NCBI GenBank assembly: GCA_003569165.1
Contig: BGOI01000008.1
Location: 1 to 64,000 of the forward strand
Origin: Opitutia bacterium
Lineage (GTDB): Bacteria; Verrucomicrobiota; Verrucomicrobiia; Opitutales; UBA953
DNA length: 64,000 nt
Direction of reading: 5' to 3'
Shown here: piece by piece, positions 30,996 to 39,270 of the stretch
How the letters are laid out: each line of letters starts with the position of its first letter
Position numbering within the stretch: the stretch's first letter is position 1
The notes under the pieces: model-generated
What the model was told of the DNA's origin: nothing
Seen by the model: only the letters and a program-made list of their open reading frames with translations
Database searches by the model: none
Program-made: the position numbers and the translations under genes

Positions 30996-32285
30996 ATGAA
31001 ACTAGGCACCAAATCCCTGCACGCTGGTCAAAAGGCCGACCCGACCACCGGTTCGCGCGCTGTCCCGATCTATCAGACCACGAGCTACCAGTTCCGCGAC
31101 ACGGAGCATGCCGCGAATCTCTTCGGCCTGAAGGAGCTCGGCAATATCTACACCCGCATCATGAACCCGACGACGGACGTCCTCGAGCAGCGCCTCGCGG
31201 CCCTCGAAGGCGGTTCCGGCGCGCTCGCCCACTCCTCCGGTCAGGCCGCCATCACCGCGTCCATCTTGAACATCGCCGGCGCCGGCGACCATATCGTCTC
31301 CGTGGCCCAGCTTTACGGCGGCACTTACAATCTCTTCCACTACACCCTACCGAAACTTGGCATCCAGGTATCCTTCGTCGACGGCGACGATCCCGAGAAC
31401 TTCCGCAAGGCCGTGAAGTCGAACACCAAGGCTTTCTACGGCGAAGGCCTCGGCAATCCGCGCCTCAACATCCTGCCCTTCGCCGAAGTCGCCAAGATCG
31501 CCCAAGAAGTCGGCGTGCCGCTCATCGTCGATAACACCGCCCTCTCGCCCTACCTCAACCGTCCGTTCGAGCACGGCGCGAACATCGTCGTCCACTCTGC
31601 CACCAAGCACATCGGCGGCCACGGCACCTCCATCGGCGGCATCGTCGTCGACGGCGGTAACTTCAACTGGGGTAACGGCAAGTTCCCCGGCTTCACCGAG
31701 CCCGACATGTCGTACCACGGCCTCCCGCACTGGGAAGCCTTCAAGGCCTTCGCCCCCGCCGGCGGCGCCAACATCGCATTCATCATGAAGATGCGACTGC
31801 AGTTCCTCCGCGACATCGGCAGCTGCATCTCGCCCTTCAACTCGTTCCTGCTCCTGCAGGGCCTCGAGACCCTGCACCTGCGCATGGAGCGCCATTGCTC
31901 CAACGCCCTGAAGGTCGCCCAATACCTGGAAGCGCACCCGAAGGTGAAGTGGACCAATTACCCGGGCCTCAAGTCCTCGAAGTACCATGACCTCGCCAAG
32001 AAGTACCTCACCAACGGCTACGGTGCGCTGGTCGGCTTCGGCCTCAAGTCGGGCTTCGAAGGCGGCAGCAAGTTCATCAACGCCCTGCAGCTGCACAGCC
32101 ACGTCGCCAACATTGGCGACGCCCGCTCCCTGGCGATCCACCCCGCCTCCACGACGCACTCGCAGCTCACCGCCGCGGAACGCGATAGCGCTGGTGTGAC
32201 GGACGACTACGTCCGCCTCTCCGTGGGCATCGAAGACATCGAGGATATCATCGCCGACCTCGAGCAGGCGCTGGCCAAGGCCTGA
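30996..32285 (+). CDS. metY: O-acetylhomoserine sulfhydrylase / Cys-Met metabolism PLP enzyme
   Basis: A PLP enzyme that makes homocysteine from O-acetylhomoserine and sulfide. The start [20 protein letters not shown] and the sequence [22 protein letters not shown] are typical of MetY. The PLP lysine is K204 in [17 protein letters not shown], and the C-terminal THSQL block ([11 protein letters not shown]) is present. The length of 429 residues fits MetY better than the shorter MetB/MetC. It is a single gene with a strong terminator. The 93-base leader has no SAM riboswitch that I can recognise. Confidence 0.95.
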   Translation: MKLGTKSLHAGQKADPTTGSRAVPIYQTTSYQFRDTEHAANLFGLKELGNIYTRIMNPTTDVLEQRLAALEGGSGALAHSSGQAAITASILNIAGAGDHIVSVAQLYGGTYNLFHYTLPKLGIQVSFVDGDDPENFRKAVKSNTKAFYGEGLGNPRLNILPFAEVAKIAQEVGVPLIVDNTALSPYLNRPFEHGANIVVHSATKHIGGHGTSIGGIVVDGGNFNWGNGKFPGFTEPDMSYHGLPHWEAFKAFAPAGGANIAFIMKMRLQFLRDIGSCISPFNSFLLLQGLETLHLRMERHCSNALKVAQYLEAHPKVKWTNYPGLKSSKYHDLAKKYLTNGYGALVGFGLKSGFEGGSKFINALQLHSHVANIGDARSLAIHPASTTHSQLTAAERDSAGVTDDYVRLSVGIEDIEDIIADLEQALAKA

Positions 32286-32306
32286 GCCTCTCGCCATCGA
32301 CCGATC

Positions 32307-32334
32307 AGGGCGGGCCTTCGGGCCCGCCCTTTTT
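32307..32334 (+). terminator. Rho-independent terminator after metY
   Basis: AGGGCGGGCC and GGCCCGCCCT form a perfect 10-base-pair stem with a TTCG tetraloop, followed by TTTTT. It sits at the end of a convergent gene pair, just at the stop of the acyltransferase on the other strand. Confidence 0.92.
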
Positions 32335-34148
32335 CATGCCCGAGCCTTGGCGCCGTCGAAATCGTGATACTCCAGAAACTGGCGCGCACCTTCGTCGCCC
32401 ATGTAGGCGGCGAGGAGCTTGTGGTCCGTCTGGGTTAGATCCACGACGATGAGACCATCCAGGCAACCGCCGAAGCCTTCGTCGACGTTGAACGCGATAA
32501 GCCGACCGTTGAGTTTGAGATAATGCTTCAAGAGCACCGGCACGGACTTGGCGTCGGGCTCGAGATCGCTCACCAGACTCGAGACGTGCTCGAGATCGAA
32601 GGCACAACGTTGCAGGACGTCGAGATCGGCGTCGTGCAGGCTCATCGAACGCGGCGGATTCTTCGCCCGCACCAGCGGCAGCAGGTCGTCGGCGGAACGA
32701 TTGTTCTTCAGATAGGAAAGGATGAGTTCCTTCGAGGCCTGACCATACTCAGGGTTGATGCTCACGGGACCGAACAGCAGGTGATACTTCGGAAAACGGA
32801 CGACGTAGCGGCCGATGCCGCGCCAGAGGAGCGGCAGGCTGGTGGGCTTCCTTTGATATTCCTGCCGGATGAAGGAACGCCCCATCTCGAGCGCGGGATC
32901 CATGCGACGGAAGAAGTCGCCCTTGAATTCGAAAAGCGTCGAGGTGTAGAGCCCATGCTTACCCTGCAGAGGCAGGATGCGGTCAGTCGGTCCGAGACGA
33001 TAGCCTCCGACGATCGCCGAAGCCTTGTCATCCCAAAGCACCACCTGGTCATACCAGGCATCGAAAGCATCGAGGTCGCAATCCAGCCCAGTCCCTTCTG
33101 AAACCGAACGGAAAGTCGTCTCACGCAGGCGTCCGATCTCGCGCAGGGTGTGCGGTAGATCCTTGCCCAAGAAACGGTAGACCTTGAAGTCGCCACTGGT
33201 GAGCAGCAGGTCTTCCGCCGGTAGGCTTTGCAACTCGGCCCGCAGCAGCAGCGGATTGATCGGTGCGATAATCGGGGTCAACGGGGCCGCCGGCTTGGCG
33301 GCGGCCTTCTCACGGTCACTCCGACTGGAAAGTAGTTCGCACCGCAGGCGGAGAAAGCTCGTGGCCTCCTCGTCCTCTGGATGATCCGCCAACTGGGCCG
33401 GCGTCACGGGATTGGCGGTGCGGAGATGGATGACCTTACCGCGGTGATGCAAAAACTCGCGGAGCAGGAGCATCGTCCGCAGCTTCGGATGAATCAGGCC
33501 GAGGGACTGAAAGAGCCTAGAGTTACGTCCCTCAATCCGCATGGGAAGAATCGAAGCCCCGACCTTGCGGGCCATACGCACGACCTGCGGTGACCAGACC
33601 GGGTCGTCGACGCGACGAGACTTCAGGCGGAGACTGGAAACCTCGCCGGAGGGGAACGTCATGATGCAGCCGCCCGCACGCAGATGGGCGAGGATACGAC
33701 GCGTGCCCGCAATATTACCTGGATCAGCCGCATCCGGGCTGAAGGGATTGACCTCGATCAGCCAGGGACGGATGCCCGGGATCTGACTGAGCCAACGATT
33801 GCCCACGACCAACGCATCCGGCCGGGCACGGAGGAGGAAATCCATCGCCACCAAGCCGTCGGCCAGACCATGCGGATGATTCGCAACCACGACGAGAGGC
33901 CCCGAACGCGGGATGCGCGCGAGGCACTGATCGCTCCAAGTGTTGCACAGCCCCGCCTGCTCCATCGCGGAGGTGAAGAAGTCCGAACGTCCCGCCACAT
34001 GGATACGTTCAAGGAAGGCATCGAAGGCCCGGACCTTGAAGAAGCGGTCCAAAACGGGCTCAGCCCAGGCCAGCGGGCCGAGATTGGCCTTAAGTTCGTC
34101 GGTATTGCTGGGAGCGCGCTGCGGTGACATCTGTGGCAATGATGCCAC
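32334..34148 (-). CDS. Two-domain acyltransferase (lysophospholipid acyltransferase + GNAT-like), OlsF-like
   Basis: A 604-residue fusion. The N-terminal half (~20-270) is a PlsC-like acyltransferase with N90-H91-PHGLA-D97 (the NH-x5-D variant seen in hemolysin-type members) and FPSGEVS as the second block. The C-terminal half (~300-590) is an acyl-homoserine-lactone-synthase/OlsB-like N-acyltransferase (LRETTFRSVSEGTG, DQVVLWDDKASAIVGGYRLG, EMGRSFIRQEYQRKPTSLPLLWRGIGRYV). The same arrangement is known from OlsF, which makes ornithine lipids with both acylations in one protein. By analogy this enzyme may make an amino-acid-based membrane lipid; the amino acid is unknown. No operon partner is visible. 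Confidence 0.82.
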   Translation of the reverse strand: MASLPQMSPQRAPSNTDELKANLGPLAWAEPVLDRFFKVRAFDAFLERIHVAGRSDFFTSAMEQAGLCNTWSDQCLARIPRSGPLVVVANHPHGLADGLVAMDFLLRARPDALVVGNRWLSQIPGIRPWLIEVNPFSPDAADPGNIAGTRRILAHLRAGGCIMTFPSGEVSSLRLKSRRVDDPVWSPQVVRMARKVGASILPMRIEGRNSRLFQSLGLIHPKLRTMLLLREFLHHRGKVIHLRTANPVTPAQLADHPEDEEATSFLRLRCELLSSRSDREKAAAKPAAPLTPIIAPINPLLLRAELQSLPAEDLLLTSGDFKVYRFLGKDLPHTLREIGRLRETTFRSVSEGTGLDCDLDAFDAWYDQVVLWDDKASAIVGGYRLGPTDRILPLQGKHGLYTSTLFEFKGDFFRRMDPALEMGRSFIRQEYQRKPTSLPLLWRGIGRYVVRFPKYHLLFGPVSINPEYGQASKELILSYLKNNRSADDLLPLVRAKNPPRSMSLHDADLDVLQRCAFDLEHVSSLVSDLEPDAKSVPVLLKHYLKLNGRLIAFNVDEGFGGCLDGLIVVDLTQTDHKLLAAYMGDEGARQFLEYHDFDGAKARA

Positions 34149-34190
34149 GGATGTGCGAACGGACAGGGGCGAAACCGTGACAATGTGGTG

Positions 34191-34994
34191 TCAGCCTGTC
34201 GCGAACCCGAAGAACTCGCGGGCATTGCGCGTGGCGACCTCGGCGACCTCATCCGCCGGCAGACCCAGCAGCTCCGCGGCCTTGGCGCAAATCTCCGGCA
34301 GATAGGCGGGCGTATTTTCCTTACCACGGACGGACTGCGGAGCGAGATACGGGGCATCGGTCTCCAACATCAGGCGGGCGAGGCCCTGCGCCTTGAGCGC
34401 CTGGCGGATCTCCTCGGACTTGGCGTAGGTGATGATACCGGTAAAGGAAGCGCGCCCGCCCCGCTGATTGACCTGGCGGACCTGCTCCGGACCTTCGACG
34501 AAGCAATGGAAGACGACCTTGCGCCAATCGACGCCACTGGCGTCGATCAACCGCACGCAGTCGTCGAACGCATGCCGCGAGTGGATGACCACGGGACAGC
34601 CGAACTGATAGGCCAGCGAAAGCTGACGACGAAAGGCCTCCTGCTGCCAGCCCTTGATCCGTTCGGCTTCGGCGATGTCAGTCGGCAGGCGGAAGTAATC
34701 TAAGCCGATCTCCCCAAGCGCTGCAGGGTGCGTGTGGTCGGCAAAATACGGCGAGATCGCCGCGACGGTCTCCTCCCAACCTTCCTCGACGTGACAAGGA
34801 TGGAGACCGACGGTATGACGGAAGAAATCAGGCTGCTTGGACGCGAGATCACGGTAGTCGGACCAATCCTTCAGGTCCGTGCCGATGGCGACGACGCCTT
34901 CAACGCCCGCGGCCCTACATTCGGCCACCCAAGCGGCCAGACGGCCAGCCTTGAGGGCGTATTCGGGATGACAATGGGAGTCCAGCAGGCGCAC
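34191..34994 (-). CDS. TatD-family metal-dependent hydrolase
   Basis: A 267-residue TIM-barrel hydrolase of the TatD DNase family. Metal-binding blocks in order are LLDSHCHPEY (residues ~3-12), GLHPCHVEE, ALGEIGLDYFR, VVIHSRHAFDD, VFHCFVEG and LETDAPYLAP. Family members act as 3'-5' DNases or quality-control hydrolases. It has a small gap (42 bases) before the acyltransferase on the same strand and a divergent gap with the EVE gene. Function beyond the family level cannot be read. Confidence 0.92.
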   Translation of the reverse strand: MRLLDSHCHPEYALKAGRLAAWVAECRAAGVEGVVAIGTDLKDWSDYRDLASKQPDFFRHTVGLHPCHVEEGWEETVAAISPYFADHTHPAALGEIGLDYFRLPTDIAEAERIKGWQQEAFRRQLSLAYQFGCPVVIHSRHAFDDCVRLIDASGVDWRKVVFHCFVEGPEQVRQVNQRGGRASFTGIITYAKSEEIRQALKAQGLARLMLETDAPYLAPQSVRGKENTPAYLPEICAKAAELLGLPADEVAEVATRNAREFFGFATG

Positions 34995-35053
34995 GCGGTG
35001 ATTAGGCTATGAGGCAATGAAAGCGCAAGACCACAGCCCTGCCTTGAAAAAGC

Positions 35054-35064
35054 CGCCCTGCCCT
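35054..35064. repeat. Intergenic 11-mer CGCCCTGCCCT, copy 2
   Basis: Second identical copy, in the divergent gap between the TatD and EVE genes: 60 bases upstream of tatD on the minus strand and 14 bases upstream of the EVE start. Confidence 0.5.
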
Positions 35065-35077
35065 GCACGTTGGCCGC

Positions 35078-35539
35078 ATGCACCACTGGCTAATGAAGTC
35101 CGAACCTGACGAGTTCTCCTTCCAGGAACTCGAACGCAAGGGCAAGGAACCGTGGACTGGCGTACGTAATTATCAGGCGCGTAACTTCATGCGCGCAGCC
35201 AAAGTCGGCGACCTCGTCCTATTCTATCACTCCAACTGCGACGAACCCGGCATCGTCGGCGTGGCCAAGGTCTCCAAGGAAGCTTTTGACGACCCCACGC
35301 AGTTCGAACCGAAGTCAGATTACTACGACGCGAAGTCGACCAAGGATAACCCGCGCTGGAGCTGCATCGAGGTCTCGTTCCACCAGGGCTTCAAGCGGCT
35401 CGTCAGCCTGCCTGACCTCCGCGATGCTGCGGCGCTCAAGGAAATGCTGATTCTGCGCCCAGGTAACCGTCTCTCCGTCACGCCCGTGACCGCCGCTGAA
35501 TTCAAGGCGATCGCCGGACTAGGCGGCCTCAGGAAGTAG
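35078..35539 (+). CDS. EVE domain-containing protein
   Basis: A 153-residue single-domain protein. The start HHWLMKSEPDEFSFQELER and the block WTGVRNYQARNFMRAAKVGDLVLFYHS are the hallmarks of the EVE fold, a PUA-like module that binds modified bases in DNA or RNA. Later blocks PGIVGVAKVSKEAFDDPTQF and RWSCIEVSF agree. The bacterial stand-alone members have no proven role. The last 11 bases overlap the convergent MFS gene. Confidence 0.93.
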   Translation: MHHWLMKSEPDEFSFQELERKGKEPWTGVRNYQARNFMRAAKVGDLVLFYHSNCDEPGIVGVAKVSKEAFDDPTQFEPKSDYYDAKSTKDNPRWSCIEVSFHQGFKRLVSLPDLRDAAALKEMLILRPGNRLSVTPVTAAEFKAIAGLGGLRK

Positions 35540-36788
35540 CCTCTTCGGTCGGCAGCCACATCGCCAGGATGGCGGCGGGCAGGAAAAGGATCGAAGCATA
35601 GAGCAGTACCGAGCTGAAATCGGAGGGCTTGGCGAAGATGCCGAAGAACACCGTACCGACCGCGGCGAAGACGCGGCCGATATTATAGCTGAAGCCCGCG
35701 CCGGTCGTGCGGAGCAGGGTCGGGAAGAGCGGCGGGAGCGCCATCGTGAAGAGACCAAACACACCCTGACAGAAACCCACGCCGGCATAGAGTGCATAGG
35801 TCGCGCCGAGACTCCAAGGAGTGGCGAAGGTCAACCCCATCAGAAGGAAGTAGACGCTGAAGAACGCCGCCAAGGCGCGACGATAACCGAAACGGTGCGC
35901 GGCCCAGCCAGAGGCGAAGTTCCCGACCACCGAAGCCGAGATGACGCAGAAGAGCGCCGTGGCGACGACCTCGGCCTTATCAAGCGAACGGGCGATCACT
36001 TCCGGATGGGAACGAATGAAGGCCTGTTGCCAGAACATGAAGCACCAGTGGCCGGTCAGCGAAATCGCGCAAAGCGTAGAGGCGATGAGGGTAGTGCGGC
36101 GGATATCGCTTCCGAAAAGCCCCATTATCGAGGGAGCCTCGCGTTTGCCTTTCTCGGCCGTCCACTCAGCGGTCTCCGGGACCTCCTTACGGATCCAGAG
36201 CGTCACGAACGCCGGCAAGACACCGATCAGGAAGACCCAGCGGGGCTCATAACCTTCGACCTTCTGCAGGAAATAGACCGCGAGGATGGCGGCAATGATG
36301 CCGAAATTCACGGCACACTGCAGCACGGCGGCGATCCAAGGGCGCCACTTCTTCGGCCACGTCTCGGAAAGCAGCGAGGCACCGATCGCCCATTCACCAC
36401 CGATACCCAGCGCCGCCAGGAAACGGAAGATCATCAACTGCCACCAGTTCTCCGCGAAGAACGATAGGCCGGTAAACAGCGCGTAGGTCAGGATGGTCAG
36501 GACGAGCGTACGACTGCGGCCGAGGCGATCGCCAATGATGCCGAAGAAAGCGCCACCCAAGGCCCACCCGAGCAGGAAGGCCGCCTGGATGTACGAACCA
36601 TACCGCCCGACATCGGGGTCGGTGTCTTTGACCATCAGCAGCTCGGCCACGAAGACAGTGGCGACGAGCGTGTAGAGATGCAGGTCGAGGCCGTCGAAGA
36701 ACCAACCGAGCCAGGCCGCGAGGCCGGACTTCTTCTGGTGCGAGGAAAGTTCGCTGAGCTTCGTGGCTTCGGCGGGGGTATCGCGCAT
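35529..36788 (-). CDS. MFS transporter (organic/aromatic acid or sugar porter-like)
   Basis: A 419-residue, 12-segment inner-membrane permease. TM1 has WLGWFFDGLDLHLYTLV. The A-motif is GIIGDRLGRSRTL, and FRFLAALGIGGEWAIGASLLSETWPKKWR resembles the sialate/aromatic-acid:proton symporter branch. TM7 begins the second half at about residue 235. It heads towards the EVE gene and lies next to the ThuA-like and enolase-type genes, so it may carry a substrate of that cluster. The start follows CTCCCC directly. Confidence 0.88.
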   Translation of the reverse strand: MRDTPAEATKLSELSSHQKKSGLAAWLGWFFDGLDLHLYTLVATVFVAELLMVKDTDPDVGRYGSYIQAAFLLGWALGGAFFGIIGDRLGRSRTLVLTILTYALFTGLSFFAENWWQLMIFRFLAALGIGGEWAIGASLLSETWPKKWRPWIAAVLQCAVNFGIIAAILAVYFLQKVEGYEPRWVFLIGVLPAFVTLWIRKEVPETAEWTAEKGKREAPSIMGLFGSDIRRTTLIASTLCAISLTGHWCFMFWQQAFIRSHPEVIARSLDKAEVVATALFCVISASVVGNFASGWAAHRFGYRRALAAFFSVYFLLMGLTFATPWSLGATYALYAGVGFCQGVFGLFTMALPPLFPTLLRTTGAGFSYNIGRVFAAVGTVFFGIFAKPSDFSSVLLYASILFLPAAILAMWLPTEEATS

Positions 36789-36817
36789 GGGGAGACAGTT
36801 GAAACCGCCTAGAAATT

Positions 36818-36847
36818 AGCAAGGCGGGCTTTGTGGCCCGCCCTGCT
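36818..36847 (-). terminator. Hairpin after the ThuA-like gene
   Basis: AGCAAGGCGGGC and GCCCGCCCTGCT form a 12-base-pair stem with one non-Watson-Crick pair and a 6-base loop. On the minus strand it is followed by AATTTC, a weak T-run. It lies 8 bases past the stop. Confidence 0.75.
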
Positions 36848-36854
36848 TGAGGAC

Positions 36855-37799
36855 TTACTTCTTCTTGGCTTCGGCTTTCTTGGCCGGCGCCTTGGCCTTA
36901 GGGGCCGGCGTCGGGGTATAGGGCTGATTCGTCATGGCGCCCGGGGCGACCTTGAGAAGGTTCGGGGACATGTCTGGAGCCTTGGCATCGCCATTGGCCC
37001 ACTTGAGACCACCGACCAGGATCTGCTGGAAGGTTGGGTTGGTCCAGACGTCCTCACGGTGCCCCATGGCGGTATAGAAGACGCGTCCCTTGCCTTCGTA
37101 CTTAGCCCAGCAATTCGGGTAAGGCGGGCGCTTGTAGTCGTCACCTTCAAGGGCGGGATCATTAAAGACGGTCAGGACGTGGATCTCAGGACGGAAATCC
37201 TTTAGGGTGTACCATTCTTCCTCGAAGGAGAAGGCATCACCGACCTTCTCGAAGCCCGGAAAGGTCTTATCGATGACCTTGTTCGTGCCGACCTGCTGCT
37301 TACCGTGGCGGATGAATTCAGCGCCGAGGAAACAGACATAGGCGTCAGCCTTGTCACCATGGTTGGTGAAACGCGCGGGGCCCTTCACGGCCTCGTTGTC
37401 AGTGTGAAAGGTGTCGGCGGCGGAGTGCGTGCCCACGAAGCCCTTACCAGACTTCACGTAGTCGAAGAGGGCCTGCTTACCGGCCATGGACATCGGCGGA
37501 TTCTTGTCACCACCTTCGGAGCAGAGGTCGCCGGTGGTGTAGAACATCACCGTGTCGAACTGGGCGAGGTACTCGGGCGAGAACTTCGAGCCATCCTTGG
37601 AGAAGACGAACTCGATGTTATTGGCGGCGCCCATCTCGAGGAGCTGCTTCTCGGCGAAGCTGGGCTGACCCTTCTTATAGGAGATCACCTCGTGCTCGTA
37701 ACCCGAGGACTTGGTGAAGAAGAGGACCTTGCGCTTGGGGGCGTCGGCGGCGAACGCGCTGAGCGACAGCAGGCAGAGGAGGAGCGAGCGGAGCATCAT
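36855..37799 (-). CDS. Exported ThuA-like domain protein
   Basis: A 314-residue exported protein of the ThuA/trehalose-utilisation fold (class I glutamine-amidotransferase-like). I chose the ATG at 37799 (MMLRSLLLCLLSLSAFAADAP), a clean signal peptide; the frame runs further upstream only through non-coding sequence. Fold blocks are KVLFFTKSSGYEHEVISY, DTVMFYTTGDL, GFVGTHSAADTFH and GRVFYTAMGHREDVWTNPTFQQ. The C-terminus is a Lys/Ala/Pro tail (PKAKAPAKKAEAKKK). Such proteins are abundant in PVC bacteria and linked to sugar degradation, without a proven reaction. It lies 58 bases downstream of the enolase-type gene and on the same strand. Confidence 0.88.
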   Translation of the reverse strand: MMLRSLLLCLLSLSAFAADAPKRKVLFFTKSSGYEHEVISYKKGQPSFAEKQLLEMGAANNIEFVFSKDGSKFSPEYLAQFDTVMFYTTGDLCSEGGDKNPPMSMAGKQALFDYVKSGKGFVGTHSAADTFHTDNEAVKGPARFTNHGDKADAYVCFLGAEFIRHGKQQVGTNKVIDKTFPGFEKVGDAFSFEEEWYTLKDFRPEIHVLTVFNDPALEGDDYKRPPYPNCWAKYEGKGRVFYTAMGHREDVWTNPTFQQILVGGLKWANGDAKAPDMSPNLLKVAPGAMTNQPYTPTPAPKAKAPAKKAEAKKK

Positions 37800-37824
37800 A
37801 GGGGTAGTGTCCCGTGACCAAACC

Positions 37825-37835
37825 CGCCCTGCCCT
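37825..37835. repeat. Intergenic 11-mer CGCCCTGCCCT, copy 3
   Basis: Third identical copy, 26 bases upstream of the ThuA-like start on the minus strand, in a 58-base gap. Confidence 0.5.
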
Positions 37836-37857
37836 CCACAGGCAAGCCGATTGGGGC

Positions 37858-39264
37858 TCAGCGTCCGGCAGAACGACGGACTGGAGGCAATTCGCGGCTG
37901 ATTTCAGCGAGGCGATACCCGAAACCAGGACCACGCAGGCTGGAACCATCGACCTGACCCTCGCGACGCGAATAGAGCAACGGATGCACCTTGGCCTCGG
38001 CCGCGGAAGCCGCGGGATAGAACTGCATCCCATTGGTCTCGACGCCGGCGATGGTCGGGGCGTGGGCGGCCAGCAGGACGTGCGTCATCTGTGCCATCAT
38101 GGGATTGGTAAGATCCTGCACCATCAACTGCATGCCATGGGCGCGGGCCCAGCAGAGGCTGAGGAGCGCCCCGGTCTGCGTCTTGCAGGTCTTGAGGGCC
38201 ACGCCAGTCCAGCCGAGTTCGCGACCGAGGCGGACGATGCGCCAGTCATGCGCGCTCTCATCGAGGAAGAGCGGCATACGTTGGCTCACGGAGTGCACAT
38301 CGATGGGATGCTCTTCGAGCTCATACGGGAAAGGCTGTTCGACATAACTGAGACGTTGCCAAAGTTCAGGCAGCTCGGCCTTCACGCGATCGAGGACGCC
38401 GTTCACGTAGGCCGGATCCATCACCGTGCAATTAAAGTCGGCGGTGAAGAGTTCGACACCAAGCGGCAGGCCGATCTCGGCGATACGCTTCAGGCGTTCG
38501 AAATCCCAGGGGGCGTCGTTGCCACGGAGTTTGACCTTCAGAGCCTTCAGGCCGTCGGTCGTAATCCATTCGTCGAGCGAGGACGGATAGCCGTCGGCGA
38601 CCTTGTTCGCGCCGGCTTCGGCGAGCGTGAGATAATCCAGGCCGCCCACGAGATGCCAGGCGAGGAGCTTGGACGTCACCGGCGAGCGGAAATAGTCGGC
38701 CGGGTAACGGCCAGCGAAGGAGACGTCCTTGGCGTCGGCGGCGGGCGTGACGAACGACGACAGGTCACGATTCATCCACGGGGCGCAGTAGGTCGAGTAG
38801 GTCGGCACGGCATGGGCCACGCCATAGGCGTCGTGCAAGGCGAGGTCGAAAGGCGAACAGCAGACCAGCGCGGCGAGCGTGGGGATAGCGACGCCTTCCG
38901 GCAGGCTGCCGTTAAACTGCTTCAGGATACCTGGCAGCGCTTCCTCCAGGAAAGCGTGGCCGATCTCCATCGGATGGCCGCGGGTGCCGAAAGCCGCATA
39001 GGCCTCGGTCAGTGTATCACAGAAATCATGCAGCACCTTCGAGCGGACGTCATAAGGCACCGGCGAAGGCCAGACCCACTGCACGCTGAGCGGTGTCTCG
39101 CCCCACCCTTCGGCACGGGAGCCATCGGCTTTCTCGACCGTAACGCACACGCGGGCGCAGACCACGCTCGTGACCGTCTCATGGCCGAACTTAAGCGGAA
39201 GTCTTAGGGTGACCGGCAAGGCATGCCAGCGCACCGCGCTGATCCGGATATCGCGGGGATTCAT
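37858..39264 (-). CDS. Enolase-superfamily (mandelate racemase/muconate lactonizing-like) enzyme
   Basis: A 468-residue enzyme with the superfamily layout: an N-terminal capping domain and a barrel with K243-V-K245, metal-binding D276/N278 in ELFTADFN, E309 in YVEQPF, D335 in PLFLDESAHD, and a second lysine K358 in ALKTCKTQTGA. This KxK...K pattern points to the MLE-like or related subgroup, which abstracts a proton alpha to a carboxylate. It is longer than the usual ~370-400 residues, with extra sequence in the N-terminal half. The substrate is unknown. It is 6 bases downstream of the MFS gene and clearly co-transcribed with it. Confidence 0.87.
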   Translation of the reverse strand: MNPRDIRISAVRWHALPVTLRLPLKFGHETVTSVVCARVCVTVEKADGSRAEGWGETPLSVQWVWPSPVPYDVRSKVLHDFCDTLTEAYAAFGTRGHPMEIGHAFLEEALPGILKQFNGSLPEGVAIPTLAALVCCSPFDLALHDAYGVAHAVPTYSTYCAPWMNRDLSSFVTPAADAKDVSFAGRYPADYFRSPVTSKLLAWHLVGGLDYLTLAEAGANKVADGYPSSLDEWITTDGLKALKVKLRGNDAPWDFERLKRIAEIGLPLGVELFTADFNCTVMDPAYVNGVLDRVKAELPELWQRLSYVEQPFPYELEEHPIDVHSVSQRMPLFLDESAHDWRIVRLGRELGWTGVALKTCKTQTGALLSLCWARAHGMQLMVQDLTNPMMAQMTHVLLAAHAPTIAGVETNGMQFYPAASAAEAKVHPLLYSRREGQVDGSSLRGPGFGYRLAEISRELPPVRRSAGR

Positions 39265-39270
39265 CAGCGG

